DNA of 34,771 bases from Acetivibrio straminisolvens JCM 21531 (GCF_000521465.1 NZ_BAVR01000041.1:1-34771); one strand, 5' to 3'; shown: positions 17,914 through 27,170, counted from the first letter of the stretch. Made by a program: numbers and translations. Notes: generated from the letters alone by a model not told the origin.

Positions 17914-17950
17914 CTGGTCTGCCAGAAGTTATTTATCGCTGGCGGACCAG
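17914..17950 (+). other. 12-bp hairpin in the tRNA-Glu/tRNA-Asp spacer
   Basis: CTGGTCTGCCAG (17914-17925) pairs with CTGGCGGACCAG (17939-17950), with one G-U, around a 13-nt loop. It lies inside the tRNA transcript with no T run after it. It may guide processing of the precursor or be a remnant element. Confidence 0.5.
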
Positions 17951-17970
17951 TAGGCAGGTCAAAGGAATAT

Positions 17971-18047
17971 GGCCCGGTAGTTCAGTTGGTTAGAATGCCA
18001 GCCTGTCACGCTGGAGGTCGAGGGTTCGAGCCCCTTCCGGGTCGCCA
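17971..18047 (+). tRNA. tRNA-Asp (GTC)
   Basis: 77 nt including CCA. Acceptor GGCCCGG/CCGGGTC, anticodon GTC at 18005-18007 in loop CTGTCAC, T arm GGGTTCGAGCCCC. Confidence 0.96.
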
Positions 18048-18064
18048 TTATAAATTTAATATAA

Positions 18065-18140
18065 GCTGGTGTAGCTCAGCAGGTAGAGCAGCTGACTTGT
18101 AATCAGCAGGTCGGGGGTTCGATTCCGTCCACCAGCTCCA
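18065..18140 (+). tRNA. tRNA-Thr (TGT)
   Basis: 76 nt including CCA. Acceptor GCTGGTG/CACCAGC, anticodon stem CTGA/TCAG, loop CTTGTAA with anticodon TGT at 18098-18100. Confidence 0.95.
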
Positions 18141-18143
18141 TAT

Positions 18144-18228
18144 GGAGGGATTCCCGAGTGGCCAAAGGGGGCAGACTGTAAATCTGTTGGCTCCGCCTTC
18201 GATGGTTCGAATCCATCTCCCTCCACCA
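18144..18228 (+). tRNA. tRNA-Tyr (GTA)
   Basis: 85 nt including CCA, with the long variable arm expected of bacterial tRNA-Tyr. Acceptor GGAGGGA/TCCCTCC, anticodon GTA at 18178-18180, T arm GGTTCGAATCC. Only 3 bp after tRNA-Thr. Confidence 0.95.
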
Positions 18229-18229
18229 G

Positions 18230-18260
18230 AAAAGCGAGTATAAAAATACTCGCTTTTGCT
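18230..18260 (+). terminator. Terminator of the tRNA cluster
   Basis: Perfect 12-bp stem AAAAGCGAGTAT/ATACTCGCTTTT with loop AAAA, followed by GCTTTTTT. It starts two bases after tRNA-Tyr. Confidence 0.92.
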
Positions 18261-18314
18261 TTTTTGTGCCAAACTGAAATTACAATATCAAAAGCTTAGA
18301 ATGAAATAAAATAA

Positions 18315-18348
18315 AATAAAAGCTGAGAAAATGCTCTCAGCTTTTATT
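18315..18348 (-). terminator. Terminator of the minus-strand glycosylation genes
   Basis: Perfect 14-bp stem AATAAAAGCTGAGA/TCTCAGCTTTTATT with a 6-nt loop. It lies 24 bp after the stop of the last minus-strand gene and has T-rich flanks in that direction. Confidence 0.88.
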
Positions 18349-18371
18349 AATTGGCTATTTTATAAATTTAC

Positions 18372-19348
18372 TTAATTACCTTTTCTAATATTTATCTTAT
18401 CTGTCTTGTCTTCTGAGAAATTTTTGGTTTGTCTTACGATGTATAAAGGTCTTCCTTTGGCTTCGTCATAAATTCTTCCTATGTACTCTCCCATGATACC
18501 GAGAATTATAAGGGTAATTCCGTGGAAGAACAGATTGATTGCAACGGTTGAGGCCCAACCCTGCTGTACATGGTTTGTAAAGAGCTTCATGCATATAACT
18601 ACAATAAGGTATATGAAACTGCAGAATGAGAGCAGAATACCGAAGTATGATGCCAGCTTTAAAGGCTTGTAGGAGAATGAAGTGATGGCATCGGAAGCAA
18701 ACTTCAGCATCTTCTTCAATGGATACTTTGTCTCACCGGCAAAGCGTTTTTCCCTTGTAAACTCAATACCTGTCTGTTTAAAGCCAAGCCAGCTTATTAT
18801 ACCGCGAATATATCTGTTGCGCTCATTAACCATCTTGAGAGCCTCACAGACCTTCCGGTCGATAAGTCTGAAGTCGCCGGTATCGACGGGAATGTCCACA
18901 TCGGTCATTCTTCTTAGGAAGCGATAAAATACTTTTGCTGTAAACTTCTTAAAAAAGGTTTCTCCCTTTCTTTCCTTTCTTTTCCCGTACACAACGTCAT
19001 AACCTTCACGCCACTTTGCAATCATTTCAGGAATAAGTTCCGGAGGTCCTGAAGGTCGGCATCGATAACGACTATAGCTTCACCTTCGGAATAATCCATT
19101 CCGGCAGTTATTGCGGTTTGATGGCCAAAGTTTCTTGCGAAATCCACCAGCTTTACCGTTTTATCTTTGTTGCATATTTCATTGGCCATAATGGCTGTTT
19201 TATCTCTGCTGCCATCGTTTACAAATATTATTTCATAAGGCTCCTTTAACGACTCCATAACGTTTTTCAGCCTTTTATATGTTTCAAGAATTACTTCTTC
19301 CTCATTATAAAGAGGTACAACAACTGAACAAACAATTTTTTCTGACAT
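18372..19348 (-). CDS. GT2 polyprenyl-phosphate glycosyltransferase with two C-terminal membrane helices (one frameshift)
   Basis: About 325 aa once joined. The N-terminal GT2 domain shows CSVVVPLYNEEEVI, FVNDGSRDKT, DFARNFGHQTAI and VIDADLQD (metal-binding). After the frame break come PPELIPEMIAKWREGYDVVY, DTGDFRLIDRK and ERNRYIRGIISWLGF, then two helices (about 235-260 and 270-295) ending GEYIGRIYDEAKGRPLYIV. This is the GtrB/ArnC-like layout: such enzymes move a sugar from a nucleotide onto undecaprenyl phosphate on the inner face of the membrane. One base is missing at 19045-19046 (GG for GGG on the plus strand), which restores DADLQDPPELIPEM. It follows the protein mannosyltransferase gene by 23 bp, so it probably makes its lipid-linked donor. 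Confidence 0.88.
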
Positions 19349-19371
19349 TTCTTTGCCTCCAATTTAATTAT

Positions 19372-22277
19372 TTAGAAATACCATGAATCAAACCATTTAA
19401 GGTATTTCATGTAAGATGTCGGAACTTCCAGTCCTGACAATCCAGGATAGAAGAGTATAAACAGTGCCAATACTATTCCTAAATAAATACATGCAAAATA
19501 TTTCATGCCACTATATTTATCGGCAGCTTTCTTGATAACATAAACAATTATCAGTATTAAAAACGGAACTATGGAGAAATAGTGATATATGAATGCAATT
19601 CTGGGAACGGCAATCCACGGTACGTACTGGAATATGAGTCCGGCCAAAGGTACCAGCATTTTCTTGTCATACTTATACATACCTATAAACAGCAGGGATA
19701 TGCATATAAACAGACAGGCCCATATAATTGCCTGAGTACTGTCGCTCTTTAAATATTCATTTCCTCTTTCGACGTCTTTAAAGAGATAAAGTATCGTACC
19801 GAAAGCAGCCGAGGAGGCGATGCTGGTAATCAAAATGTTCGTATCCAGCCTTGACAGTGCCAGCATGATTGCAATAATTCCAAAGAAAATTACTGCCCAC
19901 CATAATTCGGCACTTCCTGAGTTAAAGAGGGTTGTAAAGAAGTTTTTCGGCAATGCAATGTATCCAAAGGTTACTGCTCCCAAAGCAAACAGTACAACAA
20001 GGTTTTTGTTGAGTTTTGAAAGTGCCCATATGGTGACAATTGCTAATGCCAAAAGTCCAACCCACCATACTGCAGGATTTCCCATTGTAAATATTTTTGA
20101 AGTCATGCCTGGCGCAAGGTTGCTTCCAAAGTAAAACGCCATAGGTTTGGCGATTATAGGCCATTCCCACCATGCAGACTGGTACGGATGTTCTGCTTCC
20201 AATCCTGAGTGATAATTGAGCATATATTTTGAGTTTTCGTAGAATATGGAGATTCCGTTGTTTTCTCCCGGAACCATCATATAAGGAATATATGACATAA
20301 TGTAAATTACCAGAGGAATCACAACAAAGAATAAAACGCATGCCCCTAGTGTAATGGCTAAGTTCGAAGGATAATCACTAATCCACAGAGGTTTCTTCTT
20401 TGTATTTGCAGTTGTCAGCTTGTTATATTCAACAAACTCTGTTGCCTTGTTTATAAAGAACAGAAGAGCAAGTCCGGCAGCTCCGTATATCGCAATCCAC
20501 TTGCTGGCTGCACCGAGACCGAAGAAGAGTCCGCTTAAGAACAAAGGCTTTAAAGACTCTTTGAGGGTGGTATTGTAGGACTTATTAATAAAGTAGTCAT
20601 ACATGTAGTAGTACATGAATATAACAAATAAAGTAACGTAGCTGTCTATAGTTGCTATTCGTGTTTGACTGAAGTGCATAAAGTCAAACATCATCAAAAA
20701 TGCGGTACAGAAGGCGTAAAATCTGCCTTTAAAGACTTTCTTGCCAAAGATATACATTGCAGGTACCATTGCAACACCAAACAGAGTACCTACTATTCTC
20801 CAGCCAAAAGGCACCATTCCGAATACAAGGATACCCAATGCTATGAAAATCTTTCCGAGAGGCGGGTGGGTTATTTCATACGGGGACATTCTGTGAATAT
20901 GTTCAAAGGCTGTTCTCGCATGATAAATTTCATCAAAGTACATTCCGTTCATGTAAGAAGGCTTAAATGCAAACTTGTCCGGTTCGTCAAAAAGATTGTC
21001 TATTGTAGCCTTGCTTTCATCTTCCAATACACTGTCAATAATTTTGATGTTTTCCACAGGCACTGTGCTTCCTTGCTCAACTATGGCTATTTCGTTGAAC
21101 GCACCTCCTGTAGAATCTACAATAAACTTAAGCTGCTTGGTGGTTACCGGTGCTGTGTCGAGAAATTCCCATATGAATATATTTTTCTTCTCGATAGTTG
21201 CAAGATGTTTGAAGTTTGATTTTCGTCAAGATATTCAACTCTTAGTTTGGAATGAGGATTGTATTTGGTGCTGCCAAGTCCACTGTAATAATATATTCTT
21301 GATAGAGTGGTCTCTTTACCAAGGTCTATGGTAAAGTACTCGCCGGGGAGGGTTGGCTCCCATGAAGTAGTGGGAACTTTAAAATCTCCAAGGTTGTACA
21401 ACGCAATAACCAGATAAATGAGGGTCATAACACCCATTATTGCAAAATCGGTTTTGTCAAATTTGACTTTTATCCATTTCTCATCATCGTTATTAATATT
21501 TTGAGTTGCGGACTTGCTTTCATTTGTTTTTGCATTTGATTTTGCATTAAGAGCGGGTATCTTGTCTTTAAACAATGTGATAAATATAATGCAAAGGAAG
21601 AGAATAAAGAATATTACTGCTCCCAGCATCAAAAGTCCTTTACTGCCGTTGTTTTCGGATGTATTCTGATTATCTCCTCCGCTATAGCTCGGATCCATGT
21701 TAACTGCTGTTTTACCGGGAGGAAGACTATCGAGTTCGACAACTTCAACATCGTCAATCCAGATTTTACCGGTATTAATGTTGCCGTATCCTCCAAGACC
21801 TATGGTAAGAACAAAGGTTTCTTGATTTGGGCTGGTCTTTCCGTATAACTCAACGTATTCCCAGCCATTGCTTGTTTCAGAAATATCTCTTGAAGTTTCC
21901 AGGCTGCCGTCAATAGAAATGTTGGCACCTTTGGTCTCGGTTCCGACATTTTCTGTTTTTACCCAACAGGACATTCTGTAATATGTATTTCCCTTTACCT
22001 TAATTGGCTGCTTATACCTGGAATCATTTTCTTTGTTGTTGATAATGCATGCACTTTTGCTGCCCGAGTGATACTCGGTTTCATCAATAAAAAATTCGGT
22101 TGTTCCGGCAGATTTTTCCCAACAGTCAGTCTGCCAGAAATGCAAACTTTCTGTAGTTCCTTCCTCAAATCCCGGGTTTCTAACAAGATTCTCACCTTGT
22201 GCAAATACTGAAGAGGAAAAAATAAACTGCATCGAGATTAATAGTACAAAGCAGATCTTTAATAGTTTTTTCGACAC
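19372..22277 (-). CDS. GT39 protein O-mannosyltransferase with carbohydrate-binding-like ectodomain and discoidin-like insert (one frameshift)
   Basis: About 968 aa once joined. Order: signal peptide (to about 26), a CBM4/9-like beta domain (about 28-185: NLVRNPGFEEG to GKIWIDDVEVVE), a Ser/Asn spacer and a helix (about 212-235). Then come the first transferase helix (FAIMGVMTLIYLVIALYNLG) and an external loop with an F5/8C-like insert (YFTIDLGKETTLSRIYYYSG to FIVDSTGGAFNEIAI). The PMT core has the catalytic DE loop (YFDEIYHARTAFEH), ITHPPLGK and about ten more helices. Such enzymes transfer a sugar from a polyprenyl-phosphate donor to Ser/Thr of exported proteins. The frame breaks at about 21192; one added base gives ILQLSEKKNIFIWEFLDTAP. 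GTG is used as start, with GGGGGTG upstream. Sugar identity (mannose or other) is not shown. Confidence 0.86.
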
Positions 22278-22330
22278 TTTGTAAGCACCCCCACAAATTC
22301 ATAAATATAAATAATGATAAAATATTTAAA

Positions 22331-22372
22331 CATAAATGCAGAAAGGCTGAAAATCAGGCTTTTGCATTTATG
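22331..22372 (-). terminator. Long hairpin between the CBM-like gene and the mannosyltransferase gene
   Basis: Outer 10-bp perfect stem CATAAATGCA/TGCATTTATG continues inward through AAAGGCTGA/TCAGGCTTT with one mismatch. On the minus strand TTTAAATATTTT follows. It could partly end or attenuate transcription between the two genes. Confidence 0.6.
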
Positions 22373-22475
22373 TTATAAACGATGTCACTTCATCCTTGCC
22401 GGTTAGTTTTGAATTATACCTGCCGCCTTTCTGATACTTTTAGAATAAAAGTTTTGTCCTCTATTTACCTTCACA

Positions 22476-23321
22476 TTAATTATCGTTGTCATCCTTGATG
22501 TCGGAAGATTTATTGCTGTCAATTTTGTTTGAAGCATTACCGCTGTTGCCGGAAGGATTATTCGCTGATTTATAAGTGTTGAAAACAGCAACACCCACAA
22601 CAATAGCTGCAAGAATCAATACCACCCAGACAACCTTGCCTAATTCGGTTTTGCTTTCGTCTTTTTTTGATGAAGAGTTGTTGCTGCTATTATCGGAATT
22701 ATTATCTTTATTATCTTTGCTCTCATTTTCCGTAGGCTTTATTATAGCACAAGGTGCGCCTTCGGGTATTGTTTCAACCTCTTCCATCAATACATTGTCA
22801 AAGGACGCTTTACCAGTGCTGAGTGCACCGTATCCGCCAACACCTACAGTAACTTTCATTGTTTCCATGCCGCTCTCAATAACCGTATACAATTCGACAT
22901 ATTCCCAATCATCGGTTGTTCCTTTGATTTTTTTTGATGTTACCTGTTGACCGGCTATTGAAAGATTTGCGCCGTTGCCTTCCTCACTGACATTTTCGGT
23001 TTTTATGTAACAGGATAATTTGTACTTTTTGTTTTCTTCAACCAGGACAGTTTGGATATATCTGCTGTCATTTGGTACATTGTTGGTAATGGTAGCATAC
23101 TTTTCTCCCAATTGAGGGTTATCGGTTTCAACTTTAAAAACTGCTGCGTCGGATGACTTGTCGTAAGAATGCGTAACCCAGTTTGCAGGTGAACCGTCTA
23201 TCAACTGTTCAAAAGAACCGTTAAAGATATAGTTAATAACTTGAGCATAGGAAGCAACTGCAATAGTTAGTAATAAAGCTGCTGTAATGAGAAATACAAT
23301 TAATTTTTTAAACACTTTCAT
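22476..23321 (-). CDS. Membrane-anchored CBM-like protein, paralog of the mannosyltransferase ectodomain
   Basis: 281 aa. Signal peptide (1-26, ending SYA), then a CBM4/9-like domain (about 28-185) closely resembling that of the next gene. Shared stretches include NDSRY, SCYIKTENV (SCWVKTENV), GANLSI (GANISI) and DWEYVELY (GWEYVELY), plus VGVGGYGALSTGK (IGLGGYGNINTGK). A low-complexity Asn/Ser/Asp/Lys spacer, one membrane helix (VVWVVLILAAIVVGVAVF) and a short polar tail follow. So it copies the N-terminal third of the transferase without the catalytic part. GGAGGTAG precedes the ATG. It may present or recognise glycan near the transferase. No binding residues can be assigned. Confidence 0.75.
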   Translation of the reverse strand: MKVFKKLIVFLITAALLLTIAVASYAQVINYIFNGSFEQLIDGSPANWVTHSYDKSSDAAVFKVETDNPQLGEKYATITNNVPNDSRYIQTVLVEENKKYKLSCYIKTENVSEEGNGANLSIAGQQVTSKKIKGTTDDWEYVELYTVIESGMETMKVTVGVGGYGALSTGKASFDNVLMEEVETIPEGAPCAIIKPTENESKDNKDNNSDNSSNNSSSKKDESKTELGKVVWVVLILAAIVVGVAVFNTYKSANNPSGNSGNASNKIDSNKSSDIKDDNDN

Positions 23322-23397
23322 CTACCTCCAAAAATAAAAGTATATTAATAACTCAATAATAGAAACGAAGTTATATATTTATTCGAAAACACTAACA

Positions 23398-24363
23398 TCA
23401 ACTGTTTGCGCCAATGTTTTTACGTTCCGAATTTTTACTTGCCACCTTTTCACTTATTATATATCTTGGACGGAACTTAACCTCGTCAAATATTTTTGCA
23501 ATGTAAGTTCCTATAATGCCAAGGCTTATCATTAATGTACTGCCGATTATAAGAAGCAGAAGAATAACAGTAGTAAAACCGCTTACGGCAATACCTCTGA
23601 ACTTCATATACAAGGTATAAATACCCAGTATTAAAGAACCGAAGAGAAAAAACATTCCCATTAGTGTGACCAGATGAAGCGGAAGCGAAGAAAAGGATGT
23701 TATTGCATTTATGGCAAGTTTGAAAAGTTTTATAGTTGACCATTTTGATTTTCCCTCTTTTCTTTCTACCACTTCAAAGGAAATGGTTGTCCTTTTGTAT
23801 CCCAGCCAGGCGGACATACCTCTAAAGAAAGTATTGCGCTCCTGCATGGTGTTCCACGAGGCTACTACTTTGGAGTCAAGGAGTTTGAAATCGGATGCAC
23901 CGTCTAAATTAAAGCCAGAAAGATTCTTTAATATTGAATAGAATAAGTGTGCTCCAACTTTGTTTACGACACTCTCTTTACCCCTTGAAGATTTCACCCC
24001 CTCTACAACATCATAGCCTTCTTCTTTCCACAGGCGCACCATCTGGGGGATGAGTTCCGGAGGATGCTGAAGGTCGGAATCCATAACCACACAGGCATCA
24101 CCATGAGCAGCTTCCAAGGCTGCGCAAAGAGCGGCTTCCTTGCCGAAATTCCTGCTAAGTTTTATGGCTATTACATTCGGAAGATCGGAAGACAGCCTTT
24201 CAAGCTCTTCCCAGGTATTGTCCCGGGAACCGTCATCTACTAGGATGAATTCATGATTAATATTGCTTTCAGTCAGAATTTTGTGGATTATGTTTATGTT
24301 TTTATAAATTTGCTTTGCCTCATTATATACCGGAATAGCAACTGAAATTAAATATGTACTCAT
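23398..24363 (-). CDS. GT2 polyprenyl-phosphate glycosyltransferase (GtrB-like)
   Basis: 321 aa, intact. The GT2 domain has VAIPVYNEAKQIYKNI, LVDDGSRDNTW, KLSRNFGKEAALCAAL, VVMDSDLQHPPELIPQM and GASDFKLLDSK. Two C-terminal helices (about 232-255 and 266-290) end in GTYIAKIFDEVKFRPRYI. It is the same type as the gene at 18372 but clearly a separate paralog. The GtrA gene lies 9 bp upstream, the usual GtrA-GtrB partnership in which GtrB loads a sugar on the lipid and GtrA flips it. Confidence 0.9.
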   Translation of the reverse strand: MSTYLISVAIPVYNEAKQIYKNINIIHKILTESNINHEFILVDDGSRDNTWEELERLSSDLPNVIAIKLSRNFGKEAALCAALEAAHGDACVVMDSDLQHPPELIPQMVRLWKEEGYDVVEGVKSSRGKESVVNKVGAHLFYSILKNLSGFNLDGASDFKLLDSKVVASWNTMQERNTFFRGMSAWLGYKRTTISFEVVERKEGKSKWSTIKLFKLAINAITSFSSLPLHLVTLMGMFFLFGSLILGIYTLYMKFRGIAVSGFTTVILLLLIIGSTLMISLGIIGTYIAKIFDEVKFRPRYIISEKVASKNSERKNIGANS

Positions 24364-24372
24364 AATTATCTC

Positions 24373-24819
24373 CTATGTTTTATATATGACTTTTTTATAA
24401 ACAATAAAGTTCCAAGATGTTAAAACTCCTTGGAGCATCGGTTTGGCAATGGGGCCGGGGATTTTAATTATGCGCGTTAAAACATACCATATACCAATGT
24501 TGCCGACGGTTAGATTGAATATAAAGAGAAGCATATAGTAAAATAGCTGAGTACCGGTGTTGCTTTTAGATTGAAACGACCAGAATTTGCTTGCGAGGAA
24601 AACGATCCAAAAAATTAGAATATAGTAGACAATTACATTTGCAATGCGGTCATCAAGTCTTATTACCTCTGACAATAACACAAACGAAGCCCATTCTATG
24701 CCCAAATATGTGAAACCTGTAATGAGATATTTTTTAAACTGTGTTACAGACTTTTCTGTAAAGAAATCTCCAAAAAATTCGTTTTTTTTCACCTTATCAA
24801 CAAATGCTCCTGCAAACAT
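24373..24819 (-). CDS. GtrA family membrane protein (probable lipid-linked sugar flippase)
   Basis: 148 aa with four hydrophobic helices after a charged N-terminus (FKKYLITGFTYLGIEWASFV, VIVYYILIFWIVFLASKFWS, YYMLLFIFNLTVGNIGIWYV and a final AKPMLQGVLTSWNFIVYKKV). The FWSF motif after helix 2 and the closing NF-VYK pattern are typical of GtrA. GGAGGAT precedes the ATG. It is probably translated with the GT2 gene 9 bp downstream. Confidence 0.88.
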   Translation of the reverse strand: MFAGAFVDKVKKNEFFGDFFTEKSVTQFKKYLITGFTYLGIEWASFVLLSEVIRLDDRIANVIVYYILIFWIVFLASKFWSFQSKSNTGTQLFYYMLLFIFNLTVGNIGIWYVLTRIIKIPGPIAKPMLQGVLTSWNFIVYKKVIYKT

Positions 24820-24868
24820 ATATCCTCCAAGGTAACGGCATAATTATGAAGTCGAAAATAAAGTTTTT

Positions 24869-24889
24869 GATTATTTCGACAAAATAATC
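24869..24889 (-). promoter_or_regulatory. Palindrome containing a perfect 0A box upstream of gtrA
   Basis: GATTATTT-cgaca-AAATAATC inverted repeat. The minus strand reads TTTTGTCGAAA, an excellent match to the Spo0A binding site. It lies about 50 bp before the GtrA start. It could instead be a hairpin in an operon transcript. Regulation is inferred from the motif alone. Confidence 0.35.
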
Positions 24890-24974
24890 AAAAACACAAC
24901 AATAATTCCAAAATAATTATATCAAACTCCTAAAAACAAAAAATATAGAAGTATATGTCTATATTATAGCAGTA

Positions 24975-25354
24975 TTATGGGTAATAAGCAATTTTTATTT
25001 TATGAGTCACTGTCAGTGATTTTTGCCTGAGAAGAGCAAGCTCTTGGGTGAGGCGGGTTATTCTTTCCGACTGCCTTGACACGGTCACTGTGTACCGAGA
25101 TTGTATAAAATCAAATACCCAAGGCCAAACAAAAATAATAGGGATGGAGGATTCTTTATATCAAGCCATCTGGAAACGGTTTCAATAATAACCGGAGTAC
25201 TGGATAATACAAGGAGAATAATGCTCATTAGAATCCATAGCAGGCTGTAGCGTTCCTGAAGCTTGTTTTTTCTTACCAGTTCGATGACAAGCAATAAAAA
25301 GAACACACTAAATATTATTGATAAGGAATACACATTTATAACCATTCGATTCAC
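24975..25354 (-). CDS. DUF2304 membrane protein (one frameshift)
   Basis: About 126 aa once joined. Two or three hydrophobic helices (VYSLSIIFSVFFLLLVIELV, YSLLWILMSIILLVLSS, LLFLFGLGYLILYNL) are followed by the family's amphipathic tail (TVTVSRQSERITRLTQELAL). The open frame stops early at 25085; adding a base in CC at 25095-25096 opens the tail and gives the normal family length. DUF2304 proteins typically sit beside DPM-like GT2 enzymes, as here: the GT2 stop and this start are 4 bp apart. They probably assist the transferase at the membrane. Confidence 0.8.
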
Positions 25355-25358
25355 CTCT

Positions 25359-26057
25359 TTATTCCTCGGAAGATCTTAATGTACCAATAATAAGGGCAAG
25401 ACTTACCTTCAACATGTAATATAGTGAACGAAAAATGGTGATAGAGGATTTGCCTCCCTGGCGCTCATGCATTTCAACCGGAAGTTCTGCAATCCTGAAA
25501 TTCCTTTTTTTGAGTCTGAGCAAGACATCAACTTCAGGATAATCTACAGGATAACAGTTGGAAAAATAATTTATTACATCTCTGTTTACAGCCCGAAAGC
25601 CCGAAGTTGTATCCTTGAATTTTTGGTTTGTCAGTGTGCTTACCAAAAATGAGAAAAAAATCATTCCCATTCTTCTAAATACCGATGATTTGTAATTGGT
25701 TCTGCTGATGTACCGGGATCCGACAACTACATCCGCCGAACCGCTAAGAATGGGTTTTATCAAGTCCTTTATATAGGAAGGATCGTGTTGCCCGTCCCCG
25801 TCAACCTGAACAGCGATGTCATAATTGTTTTCTTTGGCATATATGTATCCGGTCTGCATTGCACCTCCTATTCCGAGGTTATAGGGAAGGTCTATTACCT
25901 TGGCACCGGCCCTTTTTGCTTCCAAAGATGTATTATCTTTTGAACCGTCATTTACCACAAGGATATCAGTTTGAGGCATTTTAAGGCTTATCCTTTGGAT
26001 AACGTTTTTTATTGTAGCTTCTTCGTTGTATGCAGGGATTATAACGAGAATTTTCAT
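25359..26057 (-). CDS. GT2 dolichyl-phosphate-mannose-synthase-like glycosyltransferase
   Basis: 232 aa, intact, without large C-terminal membrane helices. Motifs: VIIPAYNEEATIKNVI, VVNDGSKDNTS, DLPYNLGIGGAMQTGYIYA, VQVDGDGQHDPSYI and DTTSGFRAVNR. This is the DPM1-like soluble type that makes polyprenyl-phosphate sugars at the cytoplasmic face. It is the first gene of the minus-strand cluster with AAAGGAG upstream. With a GT39 transferase downstream, mannosyl-phosphate-polyprenol is the natural product to suggest, but specificity cannot be read. Confidence 0.88.
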   Translation of the reverse strand: MKILVIIPAYNEEATIKNVIQRISLKMPQTDILVVNDGSKDNTSLEAKRAGAKVIDLPYNLGIGGAMQTGYIYAKENNYDIAVQVDGDGQHDPSYIKDLIKPILSGSADVVVGSRYISRTNYKSSVFRRMGMIFFSFLVSTLTNQKFKDTTSGFRAVNRDVINYFSNCYPVDYPEVDVLLRLKKRNFRIAELPVEMHERQGGKSSITIFRSLYYMLKVSLALIIGTLRSSEE

Positions 26058-26114
26058 TTATCCGCTCCTTTATCAATAAATTATATATATCACAATAAAT
26101 GCATATTGTGCATG

Positions 26115-26143
26115 AGTATATTTATATTTTGCTTCAAAAACAA
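26115..26143 (-). promoter_or_regulatory. Possible promoter of the glycosylation cluster
   Basis: Minus strand TTGTTT (26143-26138), 17-bp spacer, TATACT (26120-26115), about 58 bp before the first gene. The region is AT-rich, so chance matches are likely. Confidence 0.4.
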
Positions 26144-26173
26144 TATTAAATGCACAAAATTCTTTTTTTCATA

Positions 26174-26201
26174 TTGCCATATGAGAAATGTGTGTTATAA
26201 T
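26174..26201 (+). promoter_or_regulatory. dapF-dapL promoter
   Basis: TTGCCA (26174-26179), 16-bp spacer, perfect TATAAT (26196-26201), about 45 bp before the dapF ATG. Confidence 0.7.
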
Positions 26202-26245
26202 GAGTACAAAGAAAAATGCAAGTTTTTATTTGGGAGGTTGCAAAA

Positions 26246-27088
26246 ATGAAGTTCACTAAAATGCACGGGCTGGGGAACGACTATATATATGTAAACTGCT
26301 TTGAAGAGATTGTCGAAAATCCTTCAGAAGTTGCAAAAAGAGTCAGTGACAGGCATTTTGGCATTGGTTCCGACGGCCTTGTGCTGATAATGCCCTCGGA
26401 GAATGCGGACTTTAGAATGAGAATGTTTAATTCCGACGGTTCTGAAGCCGAAATGTGCGGAAATGCGATAAGATGTGTGGGAAAATACGTGTATGACAAC
26501 AAAATGACAAATAAAAATGTTGTAACGATAGAGACATTGGCAGGAATAAAAGTTCTTGAATTGTTTATGCAGGATAATGAAGTGAAACTTGTAAAAGTTG
26601 ATATGGGAGAGCCTATATTGAAGCCTGAGAACATACCTGTGTCAAGCGGCAAGGAAATTTTCAAGTCAGAGCCTGTGGAGGTAGACGGAAGAGAATTTAG
26701 GGTTACATGCGTATCAATGGGAAATCCCCATGCAGTATCTTATATTGATGATGTAGATGTTTTTCCTCTTGAGCAAATCGGGCCGAAGATGGAGACTCAC
26801 AGTCTTTTTCCAAGAAAGATAAATGCAGAGTTTGTGGAAGTAATAGACAGAAACACCCTTAAAATGAGAGTTTGGGAAAGAGGAGCGGGAGAGACTTTGG
26901 CCTGCGGAACCGGTGCCTGTGCCGTACTGGTGGCATCGGTATTAAACGGTATCAGCGAAAGGAAGGCAACTGTAAAGCTTTTGGGGGGAGACCTCATTGT
27001 GGAATGGAATGAGAAGGACAATCATGTCTATAAGACAGGGCCGGCTGTAAAGATATTTGAAGGTGAAATTGATTTGAACCGTGTTTAA
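26246..27088 (+). CDS. dapF: Diaminopimelate epimerase
   Basis: 280 aa from [17 protein letters not shown], with GGGAGG before the ATG. It interconverts LL- and meso-diaminopimelate for lysine and peptidoglycan. The two catalytic cysteines are in [16 protein letters not shown] and [11 protein letters not shown]. dapL follows 82 bp downstream in the same direction, so the two steps from tetrahydrodipicolinate to meso-DAP are encoded together. Confidence 0.96.
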   Translation: MKFTKMHGLGNDYIYVNCFEEIVENPSEVAKRVSDRHFGIGSDGLVLIMPSENADFRMRMFNSDGSEAEMCGNAIRCVGKYVYDNKMTNKNVVTIETLAGIKVLELFMQDNEVKLVKVDMGEPILKPENIPVSSGKEIFKSEPVEVDGREFRVTCVSMGNPHAVSYIDDVDVFPLEQIGPKMETHSLFPRKINAEFVEVIDRNTLKMRVWERGAGETLACGTGACAVLVASVLNGISERKATVKLLGGDLIVEWNEKDNHVYKTGPAVKIFEGEIDLNRV

Positions 27089-27170
27089 ACTTTCAATAAG
27101 CCTCATTGATAAAGTGACTGATTTTGCGGCTGGGCTCATTGGAAGGATAAAAATAGAATGGAGGTTATTT

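Noticed and set aside
17911-18272. Open frames over the tRNA cluster
   Set aside because: They read through clear tRNA cloverleaves and have no start signals.
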